Below are positions 33,808-42,305 of a DNA stretch of 64,000 nt, in pieces. How positions within the stretch are numbered: position 1 is the first letter of the stretch; each line of letters opens with the position of its first letter. The notes under the pieces are model-generated. The model ran no database searches. It had not been told where the DNA came from and was given only the letters and a program-made list of their open reading frames with translations. This DNA comes from Chloroflexota bacterium (lineage in GTDB: Bacteria; Chloroflexota; Anaerolineae; Aggregatilineales; J027): positions 1-64,000 of the forward strand of contig JACRBG010000026.1 in NCBI GenBank assembly GCA_016234595.1. The letters are read 5' to 3'. Made by a program: the position numbers and the translations under genes.

Positions 33808-35280
33808 GTGACGCTGATTGATCAGCGCATTTTAGTCCCCGCGCCCATTCAAGCTGTATGGGGTGTCATCGCCAACCACAGTCAACTTCCCCGCTGGCGG
33901 CAAGATTGTAAAGCGGTGTCTCTCCTGAGTACCCGCGCCGATGGTGTAGGAATGCGCCGTCGTGTCACCCCTGCCAAAGGCAAAGATTTCATTGAAGAGA
34001 CCATTGCTTGGTATGACGGGGTTGGTTATGAATACCGCCTGATTGACGGGGCGAATCAGTTCAAAAGTTACACCGCCCGCTTGCGTTTGCAACCCACGCC
34101 TGATGGCACCATTGTGCAGTGGACAATGTCTTTTGAGACTCGCGGCCCGCTAGGAAAAATATTAGGCAATCGTCGCCGTCGCCGTAAACTCGAAAAAGCC
34201 TCAGCCGAAAGCCTGCGCCAGTTACGACGTTATATCGAGGGCATGGGCATCAAGGTAGATGACCAATACCGCGAAAAAGTGGGGATTCGGTCAAGTCCTG
34301 ATGCTAATTCTCGGCAAGAGTATGGGGCAAAATTAGCACAACAGCAGACTCCCACAGGCACACCCATTGTCGAGGCGCCCTTACCAGCACAATCGAGTCA
34401 ACCCACCCAACCTGCCCAATCAACCCATAACAATTTGGGAATAGTAGAGCCCCCCATTAAGCCTGATGATACACCGAGCATCCGTCCGGTTGCCCCACCG
34501 TCGTTTATCGTCGAAGCCTTAATGACACCCCTCCCAACCTCATCGCCAACCGCAAAACCAACCGGGTCATCTGAAATTCGCAAGAGCCAAGAGATGCCTG
34601 TTATAGCAACACCACCTGTGGACAAAGATGAGGATACGCGACCCAATCCAGCGGTAGTAGTCGGGCAAGCACCCAATGCACCTGTTTCTAAAGAGCCTTC
34701 TCCCGCGAAAAACGTTACCAGTGAGGTTGCGCCACCACAACCCCTATCGAAACCTCTTGATCCAGCCAAATCGGATGAGTTAAAAGCAGCCTTTACAACT
34801 GCCAAAGTTTCGATGCCCCCCTTGCCCCGCCCCATTGTCGAAGAGGTTGAACGCGAAATTCCACCCCATCCCGATTTACCCCCACCAACAGGCAAATTAG
34901 ATACGGGTGAAATGAGCATCTGGGATGTCTTTGGCATGCGACCCCCTAGCATAGAACCATCCCCAGCAGCAGAGTCTCCTAGGCCCGAAACTGCCAACAA
35001 GACCGAACCACCGGCCCCAACAGCGTTACCTGAAGTCGTGACTGATGCAGTATTGACTGCTACGTCAGCCAAAACCACTTCGCGTTCCTCTACATTGGAT
35101 GCGTGGTTAGCCGCCACCGAGCCACCCTTACCGCCAAGCGCATCGGGCACGATTAAAACCTTTGCCCGTGTACCCCAATCTCATACAGCTGGATTACGTC
35201 TACGTCAACGCCAGCGCCGCCTAAAGGTACGCCCGCTTAAATCGTCTGAAAATCCAAATGGCGACCAAGTCACTGAATAG
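33808..35280 (+). CDS. SRPBCC-domain protein with long Pro-rich tail
   Basis: A 490-residue protein. Residues 1-150 form an SRPBCC/polyketide cyclase-like domain (ILVPAPIQAVWGVIANHSQLPRW, then GNRRRRRKLEKASAESLRQL), which usually binds a hydrophobic ligand. The remaining 340 residues are disordered-looking, rich in Pro, Ser, Thr and Ala. They end with a strongly basic segment (LRLRQRQRRLKVRPLK). The start is GTG at 33808. It lies 12 bases before a LysR regulator gene. The tail could bind a partner or nucleic acid; no evidence decides. Confidence 0.7.
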   Translation: MTLIDQRILVPAPIQAVWGVIANHSQLPRWRQDCKAVSLLSTRADGVGMRRRVTPAKGKDFIEETIAWYDGVGYEYRLIDGANQFKSYTARLRLQPTPDGTIVQWTMSFETRGPLGKILGNRRRRRKLEKASAESLRQLRRYIEGMGIKVDDQYREKVGIRSSPDANSRQEYGAKLAQQQTPTGTPIVEAPLPAQSSQPTQPAQSTHNNLGIVEPPIKPDDTPSIRPVAPPSFIVEALMTPLPTSSPTAKPTGSSEIRKSQEMPVIATPPVDKDEDTRPNPAVVVGQAPNAPVSKEPSPAKNVTSEVAPPQPLSKPLDPAKSDELKAAFTTAKVSMPPLPRPIVEEVEREIPPHPDLPPPTGKLDTGEMSIWDVFGMRPPSIEPSPAAESPRPETANKTEPPAPTALPEVVTDAVLTATSAKTTSRSSTLDAWLAATEPPLPPSASGTIKTFARVPQSHTAGLRLRQRQRRLKVRPLKSSENPNGDQVTE

Positions 35281-35292
35281 ACCCACACCATC

Positions 35293-36216
35293 ATGAACGG
35301 CCCGATTGATACCCGCCTACTCCAAACGTTTCAGACGGTTGCCCGCACCTTAAATTTCACCCGCGCTGCTGAGGAATTGGATTACGCCCAATCAAGTATT
35401 ACGGCTCAAATTCAAGTATTGGAAAAAAGTCTTGGTGTAAAGTTATTTGACCGCTTGGGTAAACGCATCATCCTGACCGAATCGGGCAAAAAACTATTGG
35501 AATATGCCGACAAAATTTTGCGGCTATCCGATGAGGTCTATCTCGCTATCGCCCATCCTGACGAGCCAGTTGGGAAACTTTACATCAGCACACCCGAAAC
35601 CCTTTCGGCCTATCGTCTACCTCCGCTACTCCGTGAATTTCGCCAACAATTCCCACATGTTCAGATCGTACTGCAATCCATCCCCGATGAAAAAGTCGTG
35701 GATAGAGTGGCAATGGGGGAGATAGATATTGCTATTGTACTCAGCGAACTCAAGCAAGAATCATCCGACATTCAAGTGAAATTGCTCGTTAAGGAGCCGT
35801 TATTGCTGGTTGCCCCACCCGACCATATATTGGCACATCTGCCTATGATTCCTGCTGACCTTTTACGCCACGCATCTTTTTTGCTCACTGAAGCCAATTG
35901 CACCTATCGAACCCTGTTTGAACAGCAATTAGCAGGGATAGGCATCCACCCGACGACCCTCATGGAATTTAACAGTGTTGAAGCCATCAAACAGTGTGTC
36001 ATGGCCGATATGGGAATCGCTTTTTTGCCAGAAATCGCTGTGTGGCACGAACTCGAAACAGGCAAGTTGGTGACACTCAACTGGTTAGAATCAAAATTTC
36101 ATCTGTATACCCAACTGCTGTGGCATGGAGCACGCTGGATATCTCCCGCAATGGCCGCATTTATTAACCTTAGTGAACATATCCTCACACCAACCCCAGA
36201 AAATTTTAGCGTTTAA
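35293..36216 (+). CDS. LysR-family transcriptional regulator
   Basis: A 307-residue regulator. The N-terminal winged helix-turn-helix (LLQTFQTVARTLNFTRAAEELDYAQSSITAQIQVLEKSLGVKLFDR) is canonical. The effector domain follows (about 90-300). It starts 12 bases after the SRPBCC gene, on the same strand. LysR proteins often control a divergent neighbour, but here the next gene is in the same direction, so its target is unclear. Confidence 0.92.
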   Translation: MNGPIDTRLLQTFQTVARTLNFTRAAEELDYAQSSITAQIQVLEKSLGVKLFDRLGKRIILTESGKKLLEYADKILRLSDEVYLAIAHPDEPVGKLYISTPETLSAYRLPPLLREFRQQFPHVQIVLQSIPDEKVVDRVAMGEIDIAIVLSELKQESSDIQVKLLVKEPLLLVAPPDHILAHLPMIPADLLRHASFLLTEANCTYRTLFEQQLAGIGIHPTTLMEFNSVEAIKQCVMADMGIAFLPEIAVWHELETGKLVTLNWLESKFHLYTQLLWHGARWISPAMAAFINLSEHILTPTPENFSV

Positions 36217-36341
36217 TTTCCTCACCCAATCAATCATCAGTTATTTCGATTATCCTAATCAGTTATTTTCGTTTTTTTCGATACCGTTCCTCGCGTAGAC
36301 TTGAGTCATATCAAACGAAACGACAAATGGGGAAATTAATA

Positions 36342-36836
36342 ATGCAGCAAAAAAGTAAGCAAGCACTGATTGATCAAATCCGGGACTTCCCGAACGTCTT
36401 GGAGGCAACAATCGCCAATTTGAGTGCAAAGCAATTGCAGGAACATTATTTGCCCGATGAATGGTCAGTCCAGCAAATTGTCCATCATCTCGCCGATTCG
36501 CATATGAACAGTGTTATTCGGCTAAAACTCATTTTGACAATGGAGCGCCCGCCATTACAGGCCTATCCACAAGAAATTTGGGCTGAGTTAGCGGATGTAT
36601 ATCAAACTCCCATCGAAGACTCGCTTTCAATCTTGCGTGGTCTGCATCACCGTTGGGCAGCCGTTTTTGAAAGTTTGGAAGAACACCAATGGCAACGTAT
36701 GGGCGTTCACTCCGAGGATGGTGAGGTATCGGCCCACGATTTGTTGCTATCCTATACCAATCATTGCGCGATACACCTCGATCAAATTAAGCGGGTATTG
36801 GCGGCAGCGCCTTTAGAACAGGAGCAACCTTTATGA
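36342..36836 (+). CDS. DinB-fold protein, YfiT/BstA-like
   Basis: A 164-residue four-helix-bundle protein. QQIVHHLADSHMNSVIRLKL and SYTNHCAIHLDQIKRV supply the three metal-binding His positions of the YfiT/BstA branch, whose Bacillus members act as thiol S-transferases or metal-dependent hydrolases. ATG at 36342 has GGGGAAA about 9 bases upstream; an ATG at 36327 also fits the frame. Its stop overlaps the next start (ATGA), so it is coupled to the nitrobindin-like gene. Confidence 0.8.
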   Translation: MQQKSKQALIDQIRDFPNVLEATIANLSAKQLQEHYLPDEWSVQQIVHHLADSHMNSVIRLKLILTMERPPLQAYPQEIWAELADVYQTPIEDSLSILRGLHHRWAAVFESLEEHQWQRMGVHSEDGEVSAHDLLLSYTNHCAIHLDQIKRVLAAAPLEQEQPL

Positions 36837-37351
36837 ATCCGCTTGAATTGTTGATTGGTACATGGCGCGGCAAAGGTACTGGTGAATATCCTTCAATCGC
36901 GCCTTTCAGCTATATCGAAGAAATCAAATTTCAGGATAATGGCTTTAGGGATGTCATCCAATATGAACAGCGGACATGGCTAGATGAGGCTCGCACTTCG
37001 CCCTCCCATTGGGAAACAGGCCTAATCCGGCTGCTAGGGGAACATGAGATTGAAATCATCAATGCCCAAATTGGGCGGCGCGTCGAGGTTTTGGTCGGAG
37101 ACATTGAGCTAAAAGGCCCTCAACATTTTGTCATTGATTTAAACAGCATTACCATTGCCAATGATGTCCGCATGGTTGGAACCCAGCGACACATTGAAAT
37201 CTCAGGCAACCAGTTGTTTTATACGATGAGCATGGCAATGACCAAAGTACCTACGACGACCCACCATCTCCAAGCTACCCTTGTGCGCGGCCTAGAATGT
37301 GGCAGTTTGGAAACACCTTCGTCAGATTTATTTGAGACCTATGATAGCTAA
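36833..37351 (+). CDS. Nitrobindin / FABP-like (THAP4-type) protein
   Basis: A 172-residue beta-barrel protein. LIGTWRGKGTGEYPSIAPFSYIEEI is the GxWxGxGxGxYP signature of nitrobindins. A late His pair in THHLQATLVR is near the known axial ligand position. Nitrobindins bind heme and nitric oxide or isomerise peroxynitrite. Whether this copy binds heme cannot be told by eye. It is coupled to the YfiT-like gene and followed by a terminator. Confidence 0.78.
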   Translation: MNPLELLIGTWRGKGTGEYPSIAPFSYIEEIKFQDNGFRDVIQYEQRTWLDEARTSPSHWETGLIRLLGEHEIEIINAQIGRRVEVLVGDIELKGPQHFVIDLNSITIANDVRMVGTQRHIEISGNQLFYTMSMAMTKVPTTTHHLQATLVRGLECGSLETPSSDLFETYDS

Positions 37352-37361
37352 ATGGGTGAAC

Positions 37362-37394
37362 AAAAAAGACCCTCAACAATTGAGGGTCTTTTTA
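37362..37394. terminator. Bidirectional terminator between nitrobindin-like gene and tRNA-His
   Basis: A perfect 9-bp repeat GACCCTCAA/TTGAGGGTC with a 3-base loop, flanked by AAAAAA and TTTTT. It serves both convergent units. Confidence 0.85.
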
Positions 37395-37398
37395 TTGG

Positions 37399-37473
37399 GG
37401 TGGCTGATGGGATTCGAACCCACGCTCCTCTCATCCACAGTGAGATGTCTTAGACCGCTAGACGACAGCCACC
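37399..37473 (-). tRNA. tRNA-His (anticodon GUG)
   Basis: Acceptor stem GTGGCTG/CAGCCAC. The anticodon stem TCTCA/TGAGA encloses the loop CTGTGGA, with anticodon GTG. The T-arm is GTGGGTTCGAATCCCAT. The extra 5' G(-1) is encoded at 37473 opposite discriminator C73 (37399), the hallmark of histidine tRNA. No encoded CCA. Confidence 0.95.
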
Positions 37474-37490
37474 ATGCGATTGCGCTGTTT

Positions 37491-37519
37491 AATATAACAC
37501 AATATTGAGGGATTGTCAT
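37491..37519 (-). promoter_or_regulatory. Promoter of tRNA-His
   Basis: Minus-strand ATGACA (37519-37514), 17-base spacer, TATATT (37496-37491) preceded by TGT as an extended -10. Confidence 0.6.
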
Positions 37520-37535
37520 CCCCCAATTTAGAATT

Positions 37536-38405
37536 TTACGACAATTTGGCTGCGAAATCTTTGGCGGTTTCTTCAGCCGAAAGCCACTCACCGCCATAAT
37601 TATCGCGCAATGCTCCCTGATGTCGAATCAACCAAACATAGAGGTCGGCTTCGGTGCGGTTCGGAAATTCGCGCAGTAGATCATATTTACGAATGGCTTC
37701 GACCATCGGCCAATAGACATTGTCATACCAACTGGCGACGGCTTCTTCATAGGGGACTTCTCGATCTTCATCCATCCCCTTGAAATATTGGTGAGCGTTA
37801 ATATTCTCCAAAATTTGGGGATAATAGCCCGGTTCCGTCAGCAACACGTTACTATCTGGCCGCAGTAACTTAAGCCGCGTCTGGCGCAAAAATTCGGCAT
37901 AGGCCCCTTTGAGAAAAATCTCTTCAGGGGTATCGTCGGGGTCAATTGCAACGGGTGTGGGAATTTCGCGTACATACGCCTCAATGGTTTTGGCCTTCAA
38001 TTGCCGAGCCACTGATACGCGATGATTGCCATCAATTACAAAATAGACATCTCCAACCTTGTAGACTTCGATGGGTGGCAAACCATAAGCCCCACGAGCC
38101 AGTGCATTGACGCGGCGCCAGCGATCTTCATCTACACTTTTGCGTGGCAAAAAAGTACGAGTAAAGTCATTATAGCGCCCCACACTGCCAACAATTTTAT
38201 CGAGCGGGACATTTTGCAAGCCCAGCCAACGTTCGCCACCTTCTAGCCGCAACTTTTGTTTGACTTCTTCAAAGTCCAATAGCTCGGTTGGTTTGCGATT
38301 GACCAGTGACCAGACTCCCTCCCAAAACGTTTTCATACGGGCCTGCGCGAAATCACGATGCGCGGCTGAATTGAGTACCGCCTCTTGGGCGTCCATATCC
38401 ATCAT
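37536..38405 (-). CDS. ParB/sulfiredoxin-fold protein
   Basis: A 289-residue soluble protein. The central region (about 65-150) has the ParB/Srx-like core LQNVPLDKIVGSVGR, then VIDGNHRVSVARQLKAK, the GxxR-type motif of ParB and related nucleases or kinases. The C-terminal half (FPNRTEADLYVWLIRHQG) matches a domain often found with this core in DUF4032-type proteins. There is no helix-turn-helix of chromosome-partition ParB and no parA nearby, so a partition role is unlikely. AAGGTGA precedes the ATG. Confidence 0.7.
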   Translation of the reverse strand: MMDMDAQEAVLNSAAHRDFAQARMKTFWEGVWSLVNRKPTELLDFEEVKQKLRLEGGERWLGLQNVPLDKIVGSVGRYNDFTRTFLPRKSVDEDRWRRVNALARGAYGLPPIEVYKVGDVYFVIDGNHRVSVARQLKAKTIEAYVREIPTPVAIDPDDTPEEIFLKGAYAEFLRQTRLKLLRPDSNVLLTEPGYYPQILENINAHQYFKGMDEDREVPYEEAVASWYDNVYWPMVEAIRKYDLLREFPNRTEADLYVWLIRHQGALRDNYGGEWLSAEETAKDFAAKLS

Positions 38406-38426
38406 GACATCACCTTCCTATACTGC

Positions 38427-39035
38427 TTATTCTTCGATGGTAATTACTCGGCTTGGATTAATGTTAACGACGCGCGTCTTCAAAAATTGAGTTTCGCGGG
38501 GTATCCGTTGATCATATAAATCAACGTGACCATGAATTAAGTAGCGTGGCTGGCCCCAACGAATTAACCACCGAAAAGCACGAAAACCCCGATGTGCATA
38601 ATCCTTTGTATCATTGATATTTCGGGGTGGACTGTGGGCTGCAAAAATATCAACTCCATAACCCTTGACCATCCGCCTCGCCAGCAGCCCCGGCATCATG
38701 CGGAGGACTCTTACATACATTTCGGCATCGGAATATTGCAAATCAGCTTTATTATAACGAATTGATCCTTGCATCCCCGCCAGCAACACCCCTTGATATT
38801 CGGCGGTTCGCAGATGTAAATCAATGCCACCGGGGGTGTCGTTGGTGTAATGATGATCGTGATTGCCTCTTACATAATACAGCGGAAGTGACAAGACCGA
38901 TGCTATAAAATCCAAATAATCTGGGTCCATGTCTCCACAACTGATTAACAACCCAACATCACCATAGTGCTGCTTCAAAAACTCGCTAATTAGAAACTGT
39001 GGTTGCCGATTATCACTCACTGCCAATATTTTCAT
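38427..39035 (-). CDS. Calcineurin-like metallophosphoesterase with altered first motif
   Basis: A 202-residue phosphoesterase. It has SCGDMDPDYLDF (GD), VRGNHDHHY (GNHD), FAAHSPP and LIHGHVD. The opening motif is SDNR, so the usual DxH has Arg in place of His. That could weaken the first metal site. The phosphoesterase at 22525 keeps DSH at this place. Substrate unknown. It lies 21 bases upstream of the ParB-like gene on the same strand. Confidence 0.8.
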   Translation of the reverse strand: MKILAVSDNRQPQFLISEFLKQHYGDVGLLISCGDMDPDYLDFIASVLSLPLYYVRGNHDHHYTNDTPGGIDLHLRTAEYQGVLLAGMQGSIRYNKADLQYSDAEMYVRVLRMMPGLLARRMVKGYGVDIFAAHSPPRNINDTKDYAHRGFRAFRWLIRWGQPRYLIHGHVDLYDQRIPRETQFLKTRVVNINPSRVITIEE

Positions 39036-39205
39036 TATGGTTTATAGTTCACTTCATGGCTATAGGGGAGAATTAATTTTCGGAAATTTGTACAAGCCAG
39101 CCTCAATTCAATCAGCACTTTGCACAAATTGAATACTGCGGAATTGGCAGCTTGACCTCCTATCCATACCCTTCTAATTATGGAGCGAACTGGCTAAGAA
39201 TTCAA

Positions 39206-39230
39206 ACAAAAAAACGAGCGACCGCCCGTT
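39206..39230 (-). terminator. Terminator after the selD-39262 unit
   Basis: Minus-strand ACGGGCG/CGCTCGT (one G-U pair) followed by TTTTTTTG. The surrounding gene-free stretch (39036-39261) holds no other clear feature. Confidence 0.6.
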
Positions 39231-39261
39231 TCTTTGAAAACTGTATAAGGTCAGATGATAA

Positions 39262-39726
39262 TTATTGATAGCTTTGACGAGGCTTAGGCAAACGCGATGT
39301 ATCACGTTCAGTATTTTCCCAGCCCGCTGGATATAAAGCCACATCAAGGGCCGCCCACAAACGACGAATCTCCATGCCATTGACTGTCACCACCCATTTG
39401 TCTTCGCCCACTGTCCCTTTGATGGCATAGGTGTCATCTTGTCCGGCGGCAACTTCCACATGGGTAGTCAGCAGGGTTAGACTAGCGGTTGATCGTAATG
39501 GAGCAGTCGTCACACGGGTGGTCACTTCTGAGGCCCGCTCAGGAAAGATTAGCAGGGTTAAGCGATACCAAAGAATTTGGGCGGCACGCCGACTTAACAC
39601 ACGTGTCCACTTATTAGTATCGTCATTTTGATTTGCCAACAACGTTCCCCCTATAATGACAGAGTTTCCGTCTGGCCGACTTGTCACAAAGACCTCATTG
39701 ATTATCCCTAGCTCTTGCACATTCAT
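39262..39726 (-). CDS. Uncharacterised protein downstream of selD
   Basis: A 154-residue soluble, mostly beta-looking protein (VIIGGTLLANQ, TYAIKGTVGEDKWVVTVNG) with a polar C-terminus. No family recognised. ATG at 39726 has GGGGA 8 bases upstream; the frame extends 14 codons further but without a ribosome site. It begins about 50 bases after the selD stop on the same strand. Confidence 0.55.
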   Translation of the reverse strand: MNVQELGIINEVFVTSRPDGNSVIIGGTLLANQNDDTNKWTRVLSRRAAQILWYRLTLLIFPERASEVTTRVTTAPLRSTASLTLLTTHVEVAAGQDDTYAIKGTVGEDKWVVTVNGMEIRRLWAALDVALYPAGWENTERDTSRLPKPRQSYQ

Positions 39727-39777
39727 ATTCCCGTCCCCTAATATTTGCAGCGCTATCATACCCAACAAGCGCGTGCT

Positions 39778-40842
39778 TTATTCAACGATTATTAGACCCT
39801 CACCCTCTGCCACTTCTCCTATACGCTGACCGTCAATGCCCTGTTGTATCAATGTCTGCAACAGCATATCGGCTTGATCATATGCTACTGCCATGAGTAG
39901 GCCACCCGAAGTCTGTGGATCAAACAATAACTTGCACGTTTTCTCATCTATTTCATCGGCGAATTGCGCCCATTTGCCATAAAAGCTCCGGTTGCGGCCC
40001 ATACCACCGGGGAAAATACCCTGCTCGGCATACTCCCACACCCCATCCATCCAATGAAGCTCATCGGTCTTGATATGTAAATTCATCCCACTGAGCTTTG
40101 CCATCTCACGTCCATGCCCCAACAAACTATAGCCAGTGACATCCGTCATGGCATGAACCCCAATTTGTTGAGCAATGCGGGCTGCCTCCCGATTAAGGGT
40201 CGCCATAATCTTCATGGCATTTTCAACATGCGCCTCATGCGCCTTACCTTGTTTAAGGGCGGTGGTAATGACGCCAGCGCCGAGTGGTTTCGTCAAAATA
40301 AGCGCATCACCCGCTTGAGCGCCACCTTTAGTCAGCACGCGGTCAGGATGCACCATACCCGTGACGGCCAAACCATATTTAGGTTCTTCATCCATGATGG
40401 TGTGTCCACCGGCAATAACTGCCCCGGCTTCTTGCACTTTTTCCGCCCCACCCCGCAAAATCTCGCCCAAGACAGCAAGATCAAGGCTGGCTGGAAAAGC
40501 GCACAGGTTAATCGCCATCAGCACTTCACCACCCATTGCATAAACGTCGCTCATGGCATTGGCCGCAGCAATCGCGCCGAACCAATAGGGATCATCCACA
40601 ACAGGCGGGAAAAAATCTGTGGTGCTGATAACAGCCTGTGTATCATTTAATTTATAGACAGCGGCGTCATCAGGTTCGGCTAGGCCCACCATCAAATTAG
40701 GGTGAGTAGCGGTGTCGAAGAGTTTACCGAGAGGAAAAGCAATGGCCGACAAATCACCAGCACCCAGCTTAGCGGCGCATCCGGCTGCTCCCGCTAGAGA
40801 AGTCAATTTGATAGGGTTGATTGCCATATTGAGATTAGTCAT
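39778..40842 (-). CDS. selD: Selenide, water dikinase (selenophosphate synthetase)
   Basis: A 354-residue enzyme making selenophosphate from selenide and ATP. The active-site loop reads AGAAGCAAKLG, so the catalytic residue is Cys (with Lys three later), not selenocysteine. VISTTDFFPPVVDDPYWFG and ANAMSDVYAMGG are the nucleotide-site signatures. LFDPQTSGGLL closes the fold. ATG at 40842 has AGGAA 9 bases upstream; the ATG at 40851 touches that motif. No selA, selB, selC or mnmH is in the window, so the use of selenophosphate here is open. Confidence 0.93.
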   Translation of the reverse strand: MTNLNMAINPIKLTSLAGAAGCAAKLGAGDLSAIAFPLGKLFDTATHPNLMVGLAEPDDAAVYKLNDTQAVISTTDFFPPVVDDPYWFGAIAAANAMSDVYAMGGEVLMAINLCAFPASLDLAVLGEILRGGAEKVQEAGAVIAGGHTIMDEEPKYGLAVTGMVHPDRVLTKGGAQAGDALILTKPLGAGVITTALKQGKAHEAHVENAMKIMATLNREAARIAQQIGVHAMTDVTGYSLLGHGREMAKLSGMNLHIKTDELHWMDGVWEYAEQGIFPGGMGRNRSFYGKWAQFADEIDEKTCKLLFDPQTSGGLLMAVAYDQADMLLQTLIQQGIDGQRIGEVAEGEGLIIVE

Positions 40843-40988
40843 GCCGCACATTTCCTATGATTAAGAGGAGTATAAAACCCTGTTTTTTATTGTTCAACAC
40901 TCATTAAAGGTTTTTAGAACATCCTAACATATTCATGACAACCATCCACAGCCCTATTTTTAGGGGGAATAGCTGTCACGATATGGCT

Positions 40989-41780
40989 CTAATGCTCCCT
41001 CTCCAAAGCCCATCCGACAACATAATCGCAATAGGCCTCCCAAATTTCGGGAAAACGAGTCACATTCGGGATATGGTTAACCTCTAGCAAATGTCGCGTG
41101 CCATCATCGGCCACAATGTAGTCGTTTGCCATGATCTCCAACCCAAATGCCCGCCGGATATTGAGTGTGTCTTCAAGCAGGGCCTCATCAATTTCCATAA
41201 AAGCGGCTTCGGGATGATGAATAGACTTTAACCAATCATCACCTTGCAGGTGAATCTGCCAGTATTGATCACCTACAACCACCACACGAACCGCCTGCCC
41301 GCTTAAATAATGCTCAATGATGGCTGGGTTTTCGCTTGACCACACCCCGGTAAAGCGGGCTTTATTTTCACCACAGTGCCAGTTACCCCATTTCGCCACC
41401 CGCTCTGTCTCAGAATCAAATCGCACATATGGCCCAACATAACCGCGTGGCGACGACCCAAACCGCGTATAATCCAATGCCCGAACCAAACAGGGTAATT
41501 TTAGGCGGCAGTCCATCATGGCGCTGGCATTTGGCAGGCACGGCCCTCCCCATAATGCCAATCCCGTAATAAAGTCGAGGTCATTTTCAAAAATGCCGTG
41601 AAAAATCATCTTCGACACAGGCAGCATCCGGGCGCTCCGGCCACCTTCGACCCACAACTGCCCATCTTTAAGCATCATCCCCGGCAATACATCATGGGCA
41701 ATAATCGGCCTATCCAATCGCTGTTGCAGAACACTGGATTCATTTTCATCTAGTCCAACAATGCAGGTATATTCACGCAT
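40989..41780 (-). CDS. ATP-grasp-like protein
   Basis: A 263-residue soluble protein. The C-terminal stretch EIMANDYIVADDGTRHLLEVNHIPNVTRFPEIW matches the end of the RimK/D-Ala ligase-type ATP-grasp fold, where an acidic pair and an Asn bind Mg-ATP. The central part (VRVVVVGDQYWQIHLQGDDW) fits a small ATP-binding subdomain. Ligase partners and substrate are unknown. GAGGTG precedes the ATG. It is upstream of selD on the same strand, with a 146-base gap. Confidence 0.65.
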   Translation of the reverse strand: MREYTCIVGLDENESSVLQQRLDRPIIAHDVLPGMMLKDGQLWVEGGRSARMLPVSKMIFHGIFENDLDFITGLALWGGPCLPNASAMMDCRLKLPCLVRALDYTRFGSSPRGYVGPYVRFDSETERVAKWGNWHCGENKARFTGVWSSENPAIIEHYLSGQAVRVVVVGDQYWQIHLQGDDWLKSIHHPEAAFMEIDEALLEDTLNIRRAFGLEIMANDYIVADDGTRHLLEVNHIPNVTRFPEIWEAYCDYVVGWALEREH

Positions 41781-41813
41781 ACGTCACCTCGTCTAATTTT
41801 TGAATAGGCAAAC

Positions 41814-41842
41814 AAAAACAGGGCCGTTGACCGCCCTGTTTC
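41814..41842 (-). terminator. Terminator of the DUF59 gene
   Basis: Minus-strand ACAGGGC, 8-base loop, GCCCTGT, then TTTTTGTTTG. Confidence 0.75.
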
Positions 41843-41873
41843 ATCATCAATGTTAGGTTAATGCGGTCAGACT

Positions 41874-42182
41874 TTAAAATAGCCCCCAATCATCGGCAGC
41901 ACCTTCTTCCATCATTGAGGGGTCCCAGATTTCAAGGCCCATTTCAATGGTGGTGGTTAGGCCCGAAACCGATTGAGATGTGCGTCGCACCTGCTCCATC
42001 AGTTGAGGTGCATAGGGGCAGAAAGGCGTGGTCAAAATCATAATGATATGCAAGCGATTTTCGCTAGCATCCACTTTACGAATCAGGCCAAGTTGAATAA
42101 CATCCATGCCAATTTCGGGGTCAACCACTGTTCGCAGGGCATCCCGGACTTTATCTTCTAGGGTTTGAACGGCGTCGCTCAT
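41874..42182 (-). CDS. DUF59/MIP18-family metal-sulfur cluster assembly protein (SufT-like)
   Basis: A 102-residue single DUF59 domain: VVDPEIGMDVIQLGLIRKV and TTPFCPYAPQLMEQV, with the conserved Asp-Pro-Glu and Cys. Such proteins (SufT, MIP18) help mature iron-sulfur proteins. It is divergent from the suf operon, 290 bases away, which fits that role. ATG at 42182 has GGAG 10 bases upstream; the frame upstream of it lacks a ribosome site. Confidence 0.88.
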   Translation of the reverse strand: MSDAVQTLEDKVRDALRTVVDPEIGMDVIQLGLIRKVDASENRLHIIMILTTPFCPYAPQLMEQVRRTSQSVSGLTTTIEMGLEIWDPSMMEEGAADDWGLF

Positions 42183-42275
42183 CGCAAAATGCTCCAAATT
42201 AGTTTCCGGCACTCGTATGGTCAGTCTACCACTGCTAAAGCCGAGTGTCAATTATTTGAATATTTTTTCAACTTA

Positions 42276-42305
42276 TTGACAGTAACCCAATGCGCGTGCT
42301 AAATT
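42276..42305 (+). promoter_or_regulatory. Upstream promoter candidate of the suf operon
   Basis: Consensus TTGACA (42276-42281), 18-base spacer, TAAATT (42300-42305) preceded by TGC. The -10 overlaps one arm of a distant inverted repeat (42303-42311). Confidence 0.5.

Noticed and set aside
34398-35150. A 250-codon minus-strand frame opposite the SRPBCC gene tail
   Set aside because: It arises from the Pro/Thr-rich tail read backwards (Gly/Ser-rich product) and has no signals of its own.
37536-38405. Chromosome-partition ParB
   Set aside because: Only the ParB/Srx core is present; no helix-turn-helix, parA or parS-like repeats are seen.
39036-39261. A small RNA or short gene in the 226-base gap
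   Set aside because: Only a terminator-like hairpin is visible; the AT-rich repeats are imperfect and no reading frame with a ribosome site is present.
39778-40842. Selenocysteine in SelD
   Set aside because: The active-site codon is Cys and there is no in-frame TGA, so no recoding is needed.
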